NCBI GenBank assembly: GCA_045546735.1
Contig: JAZQDJ010000080.1
Location: 1-64,000, forward strand
Direction: 5' to 3'
Length of the DNA stretch: 64,000 nt
Origin: SVFI01 sp045546735
GTDB taxonomy: Bacteria > Bacillota > Clostridia > Lachnospirales > Lachnospiraceae
Part shown: positions 16,103 to 25,495 of the stretch, one piece after another
Layout: each line of letters starts with the position of its first letter
Numbering within the stretch: the stretch's first letter is position 1
Notes under the pieces: generated by a model
Told to the model about the DNA's origin: nothing
Database searches by the model: none
What the model saw: the letters and a program-made list of their open reading frames with translations, nothing else
Position numbers and translations under genes: made by a program

Positions 16103-17833
16103 ATGAGCTACAAAGAAATGTTTGAATTCTGGTTAGAGGATGATTACTTTGATCAGGATACCAAAAACGAACTTCTCGCAATCCGTAACAATGAGGAGGA
16201 AGTGGAAGACAGATTTTATAAGGAACTGGAATTCGGTACAGGCGGTCTTCGCGGCGTAATCGGCGCAGGAACAAACCGTATGAATTTCTACACGGTACGT
16301 AAGGCAACACAGGGACTTGCAAATTACATTTTGAAACAGGGAAGCGCTGATATGGGCGTTGCAATTGCATACGATTCCAGACGTTTCTCACCGGAATTTG
16401 CAAAAGAAGCTGCACTTTGTCTTTGTGCAAACGGTATTAAAGCATATTTGTTTGATGCACTCCGTCCGACACCGGAACTTTCTTTCGCAGTGCGTCAGCT
16501 TGGATGTACGGCAGGTATCGTTGTGACAGCCAGCCATAATCCGCCTGAGTACAACGGATATAAAGTATATTGGGCAGACGGCGCACAGGTAACTTCACCG
16601 AAGGATGTAGAAATCATCGACGAAGTAAAGGCTGTAACAGATTACCATACAGTAAAGACTATGGATGAGGACAAAGCGAAAGCGGACGGTCTTCTTACCA
16701 TCATCGGAAAAGAAATTGACGATGCATACATGGTAGAACTTAAGAAACAGATTGTTCATCAGGATATTATCGACGAGATGTCCGAAGAACTTAAAATTGT
16801 ATATTCACCGTTCAACGGAACAGGTCTTGTACCGGTAAAACGTATACTTTCAGAACTCGGATTCAAGAATGTATATGTAGTTCCGGAGCAGGAAATGCCT
16901 GACCCGAACTTTACAACACTTGCATATCCGAACCCGGAAGATCCGGCTGCATTTGAACTTGCTCTTAAACTTGCAAAAGAAGTCGGCGCAGATATCGTTC
17001 TTGCGACAGACCCGGATGCAGACCGTTTGGGTGTATATGCGCTTGATACAAAGAGCGGCGAATATGTTCCGTTTACAGGAAATATGTCAGGAATGCTGAT
17101 TGCTGAGTATCTTCTCCGTGAAAAGAAAGCGACAGGAACAATGCCTGCAAATCCTGCACTTGTTAAGACTATCGTTACCACAAATATGTCCGATGTGATT
17201 ACAAAGGCGTATGACGTAAAACAGATCGAAGTTCTTACAGGATTCAAATATATCGGTGAGCAGATCAAATGGTTTGAAGAAAATAACACATATAACTATG
17301 TGTTCGGTCTTGAAGAAAGCTACGGATGTCTTGCAGGAACACATGCAAGAGATAAAGATGCGATTGTTGCAGTTATGTGCCTTTGTGAAGTGGCTGCTTA
17401 CTGCAAGAAAAACGGTATCACACTTTGGGATCAGATGATTAAAGTGTATGAAGAATACGGATACTTTAAAGAGGGACTTCACACAATCACAATGAAGGGT
17501 GTGACAGGAGCACAGGCTATTAAAGATATTATGGCTGCACTTCGTGCAAATCCGATGAAAGAACTCGCAGGACTGAAAGTACTTGCAGTCCGCGACTACG
17601 ATATGAATGTTGTGACAGACATGGCAACAGGCGAAAAGTCTGAGACAGGACTTCCGAAGTCAAACGTTCTTTACTTTGACCTTGAAAATGACTCCTGGTG
17701 CTGTGCGCGTCCTTCCGGTACAGAGCCTAAGATTAAGTTCTACATGGGTATTAAGGGCCAGTCTTTGGCAGATGCGGATGCAAAACTTGAGGAGCTCAAG
17801 GCGGCTCTTATCGCAGCAATTCCGGAAGTATAA
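16103..17833 (+). CDS. pgcA: phosphoglucomutase / phosphomannomutase
   Basis: A 576-residue alpha-D-phosphohexomutase that interconverts hexose-6- and hexose-1-phosphate, feeding RmlA. All four family loops are visible: TASHNPPEYNG (active-site Ser), DPDADRLG (metal), GLEESYG (sugar) and RPSGTEPK (phosphate). The length fits PgcA-type enzymes rather than the shorter GlmM. Start ATG 16103 lies 10 nt after AGGAGG. A nearer ATG at 16095 opens only a three-codon frame ending in TGA that overlaps the real start, a possible translational coupling device. Confidence 0.95.
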   Translation: MSYKEMFEFWLEDDYFDQDTKNELLAIRNNEEEVEDRFYKELEFGTGGLRGVIGAGTNRMNFYTVRKATQGLANYILKQGSADMGVAIAYDSRRFSPEFAKEAALCLCANGIKAYLFDALRPTPELSFAVRQLGCTAGIVVTASHNPPEYNGYKVYWADGAQVTSPKDVEIIDEVKAVTDYHTVKTMDEDKAKADGLLTIIGKEIDDAYMVELKKQIVHQDIIDEMSEELKIVYSPFNGTGLVPVKRILSELGFKNVYVVPEQEMPDPNFTTLAYPNPEDPAAFELALKLAKEVGADIVLATDPDADRLGVYALDTKSGEYVPFTGNMSGMLIAEYLLREKKATGTMPANPALVKTIVTTNMSDVITKAYDVKQIEVLTGFKYIGEQIKWFEENNTYNYVFGLEESYGCLAGTHARDKDAIVAVMCLCEVAAYCKKNGITLWDQMIKVYEEYGYFKEGLHTITMKGVTGAQAIKDIMAALRANPMKELAGLKVLAVRDYDMNVVTDMATGEKSETGLPKSNVLYFDLENDSWCCARPSGTEPKIKFYMGIKGQSLADADAKLEELKAALIAAIPEV

Positions 17834-17853
17834 AACAAGGAGAGTTATCTGTC

Positions 17854-18306
17854 ATGAATAAATTGATGGAACAGATTATGAAATTCGGCGTTGTCGGTGT
17901 CGTTTGCTTTTTGATTGATTTTGTGATTACAATGGTTGTTTCCACCCTGCTCCGTACCGGCGCAGGGCTGGATACAGGGGCGGCAGCGCTGATCGGTGCC
18001 TTTTTCGGATTTACAATTTCTGTAATTATCAATTATCTTCTTTCCATGAAATATGTATTTACACGGAAAGAGGACATGGACCGCAGAAAAGAATTTGTGA
18101 TTTTCACAGTCTTAAGTTTAATCGGACTCGGTATCCATGAAGTGATTATTATGTTGTGCATTGATGTCATCTACGAGAATTGGGTTTGGCTGAATTCATG
18201 GCTTTCCCCGACGCTTGCGACAGCGGGAGGAAAGATTTTTGCAACCGGTATCGTGATGGTGTATAACTTTATTACACGTAAGAAGTTTTTGGAGCAAAAG
18301 GAGTAA
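17854..18306 (+). CDS. GtrA-family membrane protein
   Basis: A 150-residue protein with four hydrophobic helices and the GtrA-typical start KFGVVGVVCFLIDFVIT. GtrA proteins are thought to flip or help flip polyprenyl-phosphate-linked sugars. The next gene encodes a DPM1-like GT2, the usual partner that loads the sugar on the lipid, and GT-C-like proteins elsewhere in the locus could be the outer transferases. This makes a three-part side-chain decoration system likely. The ATG follows GGAG by 9 nt. Confidence 0.88.
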   Translation: MNKLMEQIMKFGVVGVVCFLIDFVITMVVSTLLRTGAGLDTGAAALIGAFFGFTISVIINYLLSMKYVFTRKEDMDRRKEFVIFTVLSLIGLGIHEVIIMLCIDVIYENWVWLNSWLSPTLATAGGKIFATGIVMVYNFITRKKFLEQKE

Positions 18307-18308
18307 AA

Positions 18309-19103
18309 ATGAGCGATAAAATGATGTTATTTATCCCGGCGTACAACTGTGAAAAACAGATTGTTCGTGTACTTGCACAGTTAGATGAGGAAGTAGTTTC
18401 GTACTTTGAGGAGATTCTCGTGGTGAATAACCGCAGTACGGACAACACAGAGAAGGCGGTGCTTGAGTATTTAAAAGAAAATCCGTCTCTTCCTGTAAAA
18501 TTGATGAGAAATGATGAAAACTACGGTCTCGGCGGTTCGCAGAAAATGGCATTCCATTATGCGGTGGATCACGGATATGATTATGTATGTATGTTGCACG
18601 GTGATGATCAGGGAGATATCCATGATTTCATTCCGATGCTGGAAAAGAACATTTACAAAAAGCATGACTGTGTGCTCGGAGCACGTTTTATGCGAGGTTC
18701 CCGGCTGAAAGGATATTCGACATTCCGGACATTCGGAAATATCGTGTATGATTTCATTTTTGCTTTTATTACAAAAAGAAGAATTTTCGATCTCGGAAGC
18801 GGTTTGAATATGTACAGCACAAAGATGCTGGCAGACAGTTTCTTTGAGAAGTTTCCGGATAATCTGATGTTCAATTATGTGATGATTCTTGCGTCTCACT
18901 ATTATGATCATGATATTATTTTCTATCCGGTATCTTGGAGAGAAGAAGATCAGGTTTCTAATGTAAAGATGGTAAATCAGGCTGTTAATGTTTTGAAAAT
19001 GGCATTTTCTTATATGTTTAACAACGAAACGATTAAGCAGGAATACCGTGAAGTGGCAAGAGAAGGTTATACTTGTCAGCAGATTACGGAAATTGAAGAA
19101 TAA
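18309..19103 (+). CDS. GT2 polyprenyl-phosphate glycosyltransferase-like protein
   Basis: A 264-residue GT-A enzyme of the dolichol-phosphate-mannose-synthase type. Start LFIPAYNCEKQ, then VVNNRSTDNT and LHGDDQGD (DxD-type metal site), followed by GARFMRGSRLKGYS, typical of DPM1-like enzymes. There are no membrane helices at the C-terminus, so it depends on the adjacent GtrA protein for membrane association. It probably moves a sugar from a nucleotide donor to undecaprenyl phosphate on the inner face. The gene begins 2 nt after gtrA. Confidence 0.88.
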   Translation: MSDKMMLFIPAYNCEKQIVRVLAQLDEEVVSYFEEILVVNNRSTDNTEKAVLEYLKENPSLPVKLMRNDENYGLGGSQKMAFHYAVDHGYDYVCMLHGDDQGDIHDFIPMLEKNIYKKHDCVLGARFMRGSRLKGYSTFRTFGNIVYDFIFAFITKRRIFDLGSGLNMYSTKMLADSFFEKFPDNLMFNYVMILASHYYDHDIIFYPVSWREEDQVSNVKMVNQAVNVLKMAFSYMFNNETIKQEYREVAREGYTCQQITEIEE

Positions 19104-19106
19104 CGG

Positions 19107-19886
19107 GTGTTTTTAATGATTTGGTGGACGATACTTATTGTCGTTGGATTTTTTGCAGTACATTTATTTAAAATGGCGAGGCTGTATTTAGTGCTCATGG
19201 AGCATAAAATTTCTTTCGGACGTTTTGTACTGCTTTATATCCGGACAACCTTTATCAACTTAATAATTCCGTTCAAACTCGGAGAAGTGTACCGTGTAGA
19301 AGAAATCGCGCGTGAGACAAAGGTATGGCAGGTCGGCCTTTTGAGTGTGCTTGTTGACCGTTATTTTGATATGACAGCGCTCCTTTGTCTGCTTGTCCCG
19401 TTTGATTTGTTTTATCGCAAGACTTTGTCGCCGATTACGATTGTGTTGCTTGCGGTGATAGTGGTAGTCGCATTGCTTTATTTGGCGATACCGTCCAGCT
19501 ATGCTTATATGAACCGCTACTTGATTGTGAAAAAAGCATCGCCGCGTTCTATGGCTGCCCTGAAAGGATTGGATGTCGTTAAGAAATGGTACGATTTTAC
19601 ACAAAATCTTGTTTTGGGAAGATATGCGCTGATTGTACTTGCATCGCTCCTTGGATGGATCAGCGAGGTGGTAACATTGAAGGCGCTGGCTTCATATAAA
19701 GGGCTTGCTTTTGCATTCGGTGACTTTGCTTCGTACATAGAGGCGATTTTTATGAACGGAAAAAGTCAGATTCTGACGATGTACACAGGAACTACGGCGC
19801 TGGTCTTTTTGGTGCTTACCATAGCAGGTTATGCAATTTATATCATTGCAAATGTATGTAAAAAAGCGGGGAAGGATAGAACATGA
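19107..19886 (+). CDS. YbhN/LPG-synthase-type integral membrane protein
   Basis: A 259-residue protein with about six or seven hydrophobic helices and the family-like stretch TFINLIIPFKLGEVYRVEEIAR. Related proteins (lysylphosphatidylglycerol synthase membrane region, YbhN) are lipid flippases or of unknown role. Next to the GtrA/GT2 pair it may help translocate a lipid-linked intermediate. The start is uncertain: GTG 19107 gives the listed protein, ATG 19116 is also possible, and neither has a good ribosome-binding site. The 3' end overlaps the next gene by 4 nt. Confidence 0.7.
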   Translation: MFLMIWWTILIVVGFFAVHLFKMARLYLVLMEHKISFGRFVLLYIRTTFINLIIPFKLGEVYRVEEIARETKVWQVGLLSVLVDRYFDMTALLCLLVPFDLFYRKTLSPITIVLLAVIVVVALLYLAIPSSYAYMNRYLIVKKASPRSMAALKGLDVVKKWYDFTQNLVLGRYALIVLASLLGWISEVVTLKALASYKGLAFAFGDFASYIEAIFMNGKSQILTMYTGTTALVFLVLTIAGYAIYIIANVCKKAGKDRT

Positions 19887-21337
19887 AAAAAGTAATTGTA
19901 ATATATGATGACAGTTTCATGCCGAACAAAGAAATACGTACGATCACGGGTGATAAGTCATACGGTGAAACAATTTTTAAACGAGTGACACTGAAAGACC
20001 GCATGAAAGACGAAGTGATGAAAAACAGGTCAGTTGTTGAAATGTTGGTCCTGGACGAGTTAAAGAATGTCGAAAAATTAAAGAAAGATTTAATTTCTGA
20101 AACAAATAGCGCAGAAAACAGTTCTGTTCTTTATCTGTATTCCAATTATGGTTTGGCGGATACGAAAGAGTTTCAGAATATTCTCACGAAGGCGGGATAT
20201 ATCAATGATATGTTCTCAGTTGTCGTAGATGAAAAAACGGCGGCAGTACTTTTACCGGATGTGAAAACATGTTTGGATCAGCTTGAGCTTTTGCAGGAAA
20301 GAAAAGTGACGGCAGAGAGCATTGATACCGATGCATTTATGGATTTATCCGTGCTCGGTAATTTCCTGACATTTATCACGGGTGGCTTTGATGCGCGATT
20401 TTTTAATGCGCTTGCCGGGGATGAGTACACGGTAACGAAAAAGTCCACAAAAATAGAGAAAATTAAATCAGAATATAATTTCTACTACTTGTTGCCGGAA
20501 AATATGAAGATGTGGTTTGTTATGCCATATGATTACAAAGAGGATACGTCAAGTGCGTCTTATACGATGGAGAGATTTCATATGACGGATATTGCAATCC
20601 GTTTTGTGCACGGTGCAGTCAGTCCGGAGGAACTTTCCGAAATACTCGACAAGCTTTTCTATTTTGTGCAAATAAGAAAGAGTAAGTCTGTAGATGCCGA
20701 TAAAGCAAAAGCGGTGGCAGACGAGCTTTACATGACAAAACTTTTAAACCGTATGGACGATTTGAAGAAGCTTAAGGAGTATGCGCAGTTTGATTCTCTG
20801 ATTGCGATGGGAACAAAATATGAGAATATTGATGCGATTGTAGCTCATTATAAAGAATTGTACGAAAAGGTGACAAAAGCATTCCCTGAGAAGGACAAAA
20901 AACTTGTGGTGGGGCACGGAGATCTTTGTTTTTCTAATATTTTATACAGCCGCGAGGCAAATCTTCTGAAGCTGATTGATCCGAAAGGTGCGCTTAAGGA
21001 GGAGGACCTTTATACAGATCCTTATTATGATTTGGCGAAATTATCGCATTCCATCTGCGGTTGCTATGATTTCTTTAACAGCGGCCTGTATCAGATTACA
21101 ATGGACAGGGATATGAAAATTAAGCTGACGGTCGACACAGATCCTCAGCCGTATGTAGACATTTTTAAGAAATACTTAGAGGAAAAAGGGTATAGCTATA
21201 CGAAGGTGCGTTTGTATGAGGCGAGTCTCTTCCTTTCCATGCTTCCGTATCATATGGATCAGCCGGGGAAGGTGTTCGGATTCCTGCTTAATGCAATCCG
21301 CATTTTAGAGGAGGTAGAAACATGTACAAAGAATTAA
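19883..21337 (+). CDS. phosphotransferase (APH/choline-kinase-like) protein
   Basis: A 484-residue soluble protein. The first 280 residues have no clear motif. The C-terminal part has a small-molecule kinase core: VGHGDLCFSNI (Brenner motif, His345-Gly-Asp) and KLIDPKG (metal site), then DPYYDLAKLSHS. It overlaps a HAD phosphatase gene by 16 nt, and a nucleotidyltransferase gene lies 3.4 kb downstream. Kinase, phosphatase and nucleotidyltransferase together could make an activated sugar or polyol phosphate for the glycan. Substrate unknown; the long N-terminal region may hold a second activity. Confidence 0.75.
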   Translation: MKKVIVIYDDSFMPNKEIRTITGDKSYGETIFKRVTLKDRMKDEVMKNRSVVEMLVLDELKNVEKLKKDLISETNSAENSSVLYLYSNYGLADTKEFQNILTKAGYINDMFSVVVDEKTAAVLLPDVKTCLDQLELLQERKVTAESIDTDAFMDLSVLGNFLTFITGGFDARFFNALAGDEYTVTKKSTKIEKIKSEYNFYYLLPENMKMWFVMPYDYKEDTSSASYTMERFHMTDIAIRFVHGAVSPEELSEILDKLFYFVQIRKSKSVDADKAKAVADELYMTKLLNRMDDLKKLKEYAQFDSLIAMGTKYENIDAIVAHYKELYEKVTKAFPEKDKKLVVGHGDLCFSNILYSREANLLKLIDPKGALKEEDLYTDPYYDLAKLSHSICGCYDFFNSGLYQITMDRDMKIKLTVDTDPQPYVDIFKKYLEEKGYSYTKVRLYEASLFLSMLPYHMDQPGKVFGFLLNAIRILEEVETCTKN

Positions 21338-21720
21338 CCTTTTGTTTTGATATCGACGGAACAATCTGTCCGATCAAAAGAAAAGACCAGGAATATATTG
21401 ATTTGGTGCCGTTTCCGGAAATGGTAGCCAAAATCCGTGAATATAAAGAGGGCGGAGCCAAAATTGTTCTGTTCACTTCACGTAATATGAATAGTTACGG
21501 CGGTAATATCGGAATGATCAATGCCAACACAGCGAAGGTGCTTTTGGCATGGCTCGATAAATGGGATATTCCGTATGATGAGATTGTTTACGGAAAACCA
21601 TGGCCGGGACATAAAGGATTTTATGTGGATGACCGTACCATCCGTCCGGATGAGTTTTTGAAATGTACGGTAGATGAGATGGACGCACTTTGCAAAGGAA
21701 GCCGGTGCGCGGAGGAATAA
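21322..21720 (+). CDS. HAD-superfamily phosphatase, capsule-type
   Basis: A 132-residue small HAD hydrolase. Motif I is CFDIDGTIC (nucleophile Asp and acid Asp), motif II VLFTSR, and the conserved Lys/acidic part lies in YGKPWPGHKGFYVDDRTIRP. No cap domain is present. Short HADs of this kind occur in capsule loci and act on sugar phosphates. It overlaps the kinase gene by 16 nt and its ATG follows AGAGGAGG. It probably dephosphorylates an intermediate made by its neighbours, though the order of steps cannot be read from sequence. Confidence 0.82.
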   Translation: MYKELTFCFDIDGTICPIKRKDQEYIDLVPFPEMVAKIREYKEGGAKIVLFTSRNMNSYGGNIGMINANTAKVLLAWLDKWDIPYDEIVYGKPWPGHKGFYVDDRTIRPDEFLKCTVDEMDALCKGSRCAEE

Positions 21721-21723
21721 TCG

Positions 21724-23346
21724 ATGAGAAAATGGCTGCTTGCACTCAGTGTGGCAGGGCTTTTGGCGGTCGGTGCAGTTGCATATTTTTATCCGGAACA
21801 GCCGGGGATGGAATTGCAGGTTGTAAGCTTGGCAAGAGCTCAGAAAATTGAACAAAAGATAAGTGCGCAGTCAGAAACAGCGAAATCTGTGCTCACATTT
21901 GCAGGGGAAGAGCTTGCCTATGACGTGGCGGGCAAAACTTTTTTCCTTCCGCTTTCTATGGATACGCAGGAATGGGAATCCGGCTCGTTTGAGGCAGAAG
22001 GCGGCGGTGAAGTACTGTTTACGGAGGATTTTACAAAAGAGGATAAGCTGTCTGTTCTTGCGAAGAACCGCTCCATTCCGTTTTATGTAGTGACGGAGAG
22101 CGGATATGAGAAATATTACCTGAAACTGACAGGTCTTCCTGTTATGGCGTTTTGGGGAACAGAGCATCTGACAGAGAACGGTGAGATTTTGTTCGAAGTA
22201 GCGCTGTATGAAACAAAGCATTCTTCCGACTGGGTAGAACGCTGTTATACAACAAGCACGCTTCGTGGAAATACAAGCCTTACGTATGAGAAAAAAAGTC
22301 TCCGCTTAAAGATCAAGGAGCAGGCGGAGGACGGAAGTTTTAAAAAGAAAAATAAAAATCTGCTCGGCATCAGAGATGATGATGATTGGATTTTGAATAG
22401 TTTATATGCAGATAATTCGCGCATCCGGGACAAACTTTCCATGCAGCTGTGGCAGGAAGTCGGAGCGGGGGAAAACCCGTACGGACAAAACTACGGTGTG
22501 ACGGGCGAGTTTGTGGAAGTGATTGTCAATGAGGCATATGCGGGACTGTATCTGCTGACCCATCCGATTGACCGTAAGCAGCTCGGAATGGATAAAGTTT
22601 CAACGCAGCTTGCAGCCGGAGATGAGGTTGTGGAGCGTATTTATAAAAAGAAATATTCTGCGGCGTGGCTTTCGGAATATTTCACCGGTGATTTGCCCGA
22701 TCCAAACCAACTTGATTATCGGGGCGGATTTTATGTAAAAGGTGATACTGTACTCGGAAATGAGGAGGAGTGGAAACCTCTTTACGACATGGCAAAATGC
22801 CTTGAAGCAGATGATGAGACGTTCCGCATGCAGATCGGACAGCTTGCGGATGTTCCGAATATCGTAGATAACTGGCTGTTTTTTCAGGCAATCGCCGGAT
22901 TTGATAATGAAAATAAGAACATTTATTATATTACGCGCCAAAAGGGAACGGACGCTTACGGATATTTTATTCCGTGGGATATGAATATTTCTTTTGGGGC
23001 ACTTTATTCGGAAAATGAGTTTTACTGTGAAGAAACCATGAAAGAGCTTGAGACAGTCATAGCGTTCCAGCCGGGAATGCGTGTGGTTGAGCTCGATGCC
23101 GGCGGCGCAAGAAGGCTCACAGAAGAAAAATGGACGAAGTGGCGTGAAGGTCCGTTCGCAACGGATGCTGTGTATGCGAAAATGGATGCTTTGATGGCAC
23201 AACTTGTTGATTCGGGTGCAATGGCACGTGAAAAAGAGCGCTGGCCAAATGGCAATGCGGATGAAGATATGACATTTATGAAGGATTTTACGGCAAAGAG
23301 ACTTGAATTTCTCGATGCCTATGTGGAAGAGCTGACGAAGGAATGA
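21724..23346 (+). CDS. CotH-family kinase-like protein, membrane-anchored
   Basis: A 540-residue protein with an N-terminal signal anchor (about residues 4-22) and a CotH domain outside the membrane. Family blocks are LRGNTSLTYEKKSLRLKI, DDDWILNSLYADNSRIRDKL, GLYLLTHPID and YFIPWDMNISFG. CotH of Bacillus phosphorylates spore-coat proteins; other members sit at the surface with unknown targets. Here it forms a 4-nt-overlapping operon with VTC and DUF4956 genes, a combination found in many Firmicutes. A surface phosphorylation or glycan-modifying role is an inference. Confidence 0.88.
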   Translation: MRKWLLALSVAGLLAVGAVAYFYPEQPGMELQVVSLARAQKIEQKISAQSETAKSVLTFAGEELAYDVAGKTFFLPLSMDTQEWESGSFEAEGGGEVLFTEDFTKEDKLSVLAKNRSIPFYVVTESGYEKYYLKLTGLPVMAFWGTEHLTENGEILFEVALYETKHSSDWVERCYTTSTLRGNTSLTYEKKSLRLKIKEQAEDGSFKKKNKNLLGIRDDDDWILNSLYADNSRIRDKLSMQLWQEVGAGENPYGQNYGVTGEFVEVIVNEAYAGLYLLTHPIDRKQLGMDKVSTQLAAGDEVVERIYKKKYSAAWLSEYFTGDLPDPNQLDYRGGFYVKGDTVLGNEEEWKPLYDMAKCLEADDETFRMQIGQLADVPNIVDNWLFFQAIAGFDNENKNIYYITRQKGTDAYGYFIPWDMNISFGALYSENEFYCEETMKELETVIAFQPGMRVVELDAGGARRLTEEKWTKWREGPFATDAVYAKMDALMAQLVDSGAMAREKERWPNGNADEDMTFMKDFTAKRLEFLDAYVEELTKE

Positions 23347-24041
23347 AAAAAAGCAGGCACGAATACAAATTTCAGATTGATGAAAAAGATATTGTTTTGC
23401 TGAAATCCCGTATCGGCGCAGTCATGCGTAAGGACGCACATGTTTTGGAACAGGGATTTTACCAGATCCGCAGCATTTATTTTGATGATTATGCAGACAG
23501 TTGTTATTATCAGAATGAGGCGGGGACAGATCCGAGGGCAAAGTACCGCATCCGTATATATAATGCGGACGACGGAAGAATCTGTCTGGAAAAGAAAGTA
23601 AAGCAAAACGGGAAGACGCGCAAATATTCGGCACCTCTTACCCGGGAACAGGCAGAGGCGCTGATTGGCGGTAAAATTCTTCCGATGGATCAGGCATCCT
23701 TTGAGAAGTACCCGGAGCTTTTACAAAAATTCCTTGTGCTGATGCAGACAAGGCGGATGCAGCCGAAAGTAATGGTTGTCTATGAACGCACGGCGTATGT
23801 GGATCCGCGCGGAAATGTCCGTGTGACGTTTGACCGTAATATTGCAGCATCGACGGATTTTGGGCATTTCTTTGAAAAAGATTTGATAAAGGAACCGATT
23901 CTTCCGACGGGAATTCATTTGTTGGAAGTGAAATATGACGAGTTTTTGCCGATGCACATTAAGGCAAGACTTGATTTGGGACATTTGAGACAGACAACGT
24001 TTTCGAAATATTATTTGTGCAGAAAGAGGAAAAAAGCATGA
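23343..24041 (+). CDS. VTC-domain (triphosphate-tunnel) protein
   Basis: A 232-residue protein built on the VTC fold. It starts RHEYKFQID, followed by SIYFDDYADSCYYQN, KYRIRIYN and CLEKKVKQNGKTRK, the Arg/Lys-rich strands that line the tunnel in VTC4-type polyphosphate polymerases, and ends LLEVKYDEFLP. Bacterial VTC proteins may bind or make polyphosphate. There is no signal peptide, so it is probably cytoplasmic on the membrane face. It overlaps both neighbours by 4 nt (CotH and DUF4956), indicating a fixed functional unit. Confidence 0.88.
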   Translation: MKKSRHEYKFQIDEKDIVLLKSRIGAVMRKDAHVLEQGFYQIRSIYFDDYADSCYYQNEAGTDPRAKYRIRIYNADDGRICLEKKVKQNGKTRKYSAPLTREQAEALIGGKILPMDQASFEKYPELLQKFLVLMQTRRMQPKVMVVYERTAYVDPRGNVRVTFDRNIAASTDFGHFFEKDLIKEPILPTGIHLLEVKYDEFLPMHIKARLDLGHLRQTTFSKYYLCRKRKKA

Positions 24042-24715
24042 ACACATTTGCAGACATTTTCAAAAAATCATTTTTGGACGGATTCAGCGGAAGCGATATT
24101 ACAACCGCACGAATTCTTGTGACACTTCTTGTCACATGCGCAATTGCGCTTTATATCTTTGTTGTTTACTATGTGGCGTCAAAAAAGAATTATTATTCGA
24201 AAACGTTTAATATTTCGCTTGCGCTGATCGCAGTGATTACTGCGGGAATTATTTTGGCAATGCAGTCAAATCTTGTAATTTCCCTCGGTATGGTCGGTGC
24301 ACTTTCTATTGTACGTTTCCGTACGGCAATCAAAGACCCGATGGACCTTATTTTTCTGTTTTGGTCTATCAGTACCGGTATTATCTGCGGCGCGGAAATG
24401 TATAAAATTGCAATTATTACGTCTTTGGTGATTACGGTAGGATTGTTTGTTTTGGAACTGACACCGGCAGGAAAAGCAAGTATGCTTTTGATTGTAAATG
24501 CCAAGAGTATGGAACAGGAAGCAGGAATCCGTGAAGTGGTCGGAAAATATGCAAAGCATGCAAAGGTAAAATCCCGCAATGTCAGCAGTGACAGTTTGGA
24601 TATGATTTTTGATATCAAAACAGCAAAAGAAGCAGAGCTTTTAAAGGAACTTATGGCGACAGACGGTGTGTTCGGGGCGTCCATTATGGCACATGACGGA
24701 GAAGTTACAATTTAA
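24038..24715 (+). CDS. DUF4956 membrane protein
   Basis: A 225-residue protein with four N-terminal hydrophobic segments and a soluble C-terminal domain (about 140-225). The segment LSIVRFRTAIKDPMDLIFLFWSI is characteristic of the family found beside VTC proteins. Start ATG 24038 is preferred to GTG 24017 because GAGGA precedes it by 8 nt and it forms an ATGA overlap with the VTC gene. Its function is unknown; it may anchor the VTC protein or act as a channel for its product. Confidence 0.87.
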   Translation: MNTFADIFKKSFLDGFSGSDITTARILVTLLVTCAIALYIFVVYYVASKKNYYSKTFNISLALIAVITAGIILAMQSNLVISLGMVGALSIVRFRTAIKDPMDLIFLFWSISTGIICGAEMYKIAIITSLVITVGLFVLELTPAGKASMLLIVNAKSMEQEAGIREVVGKYAKHAKVKSRNVSSDSLDMIFDIKTAKEAELLKELMATDGVFGASIMAHDGEVTI

Positions 24716-24746
24716 ATTACGATTTAACAAATGCAAGGAGAAGGTT

Positions 24747-25478
24747 ATGAAATTAACGGTTTTGATTACAATGGCAGGACTGGGGTCCCGTTTTCGCAAA
24801 GTAGGTTATACAGTACCGAAATATCAGATTGAAGCACATGGAAAAACTTTGTTTGAGTGGTCAATGGAAAGTTTGAAAGGATTTGAAAATCCGGAAAACG
24901 ATTATATTTTTGTCGTGCGTAAGGAAGATGAATCGGAAGAGTTTATCCGCAACACCTGTGAAAAAATGGGGATTTGCAATGTGACGGTTATCGGTATTGA
25001 CTATCTGACAGACGGTCAGGCGACAACAGCCATGCTTGCAAAAGACGCATGGGATCCGGAGTCAGCACTTATGATTTACAATATCGATACTTATGTTGAG
25101 GCGTATGAGATGAAAGAAGACCAGATTGCAGGGGACGGATTTATTCCTTGTTTCCATGCAGACGGAGACCACTGGAGCTTTGCAAAACTTGATGAGAACG
25201 GAAAAGTGGTTGAAGTGCGTGAGAAAGTGCGCATTTCCGACAATTGCACGCTCGGGGCTTATTATTTCAAAACATGCAGCCTTTATGAGCAACTTTATAA
25301 CGAATATTATACGAGTGAAGAGAAACTCGAAAAGGGTGAAAAGTACGTTGCACCTTTATACAATTATTTGATTTCAAAAGGTGGGGATGTCCGTATTTCT
25401 ATCGTGGACTATGATAAAGTACATGTACTCGGAACTCCGGAGGAATTGAATGTATTCCTCGAAACATATAAGGCTTAA
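24747..25478 (+). CDS. sugar- or polyol-phosphate nucleotidyltransferase
   Basis: A 243-residue GT-A-fold nucleotidyltransferase starting TVLITMAGLGSRFRKVGY, a G-x-G-x-R-F variant of the pyrophosphorylase signature, then VPKYQIEAHGKTLFEWS. ALMIYNIDTYVE replaces the usual LGDN metal motif with a single Asp. It probably makes an NDP-linked donor for the glycan, in series with the kinase and HAD phosphatase upstream. The frame stays open to 24666, but ATG 24747 follows AAGGAG by 6 nt and begins the conserved domain. Confidence 0.85.
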   Translation: MKLTVLITMAGLGSRFRKVGYTVPKYQIEAHGKTLFEWSMESLKGFENPENDYIFVVRKEDESEEFIRNTCEKMGICNVTVIGIDYLTDGQATTAMLAKDAWDPESALMIYNIDTYVEAYEMKEDQIAGDGFIPCFHADGDHWSFAKLDENGKVVEVREKVRISDNCTLGAYYFKTCSLYEQLYNEYYTSEEKLEKGEKYVAPLYNYLISKGGDVRISIVDYDKVHVLGTPEELNVFLETYKA

Positions 25479-25495
25479 TTAAGGAAGATGTATAT

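Noticed and set aside
17854..25478. Teichoic acid (TagGH-type) locus
   Set aside because: No TagA/TagB/TagF-type genes or CDP-glycerol enzymes are recognised, and the ATPase has a Wzt-like extension; a rhamnose-type glycan is favoured.
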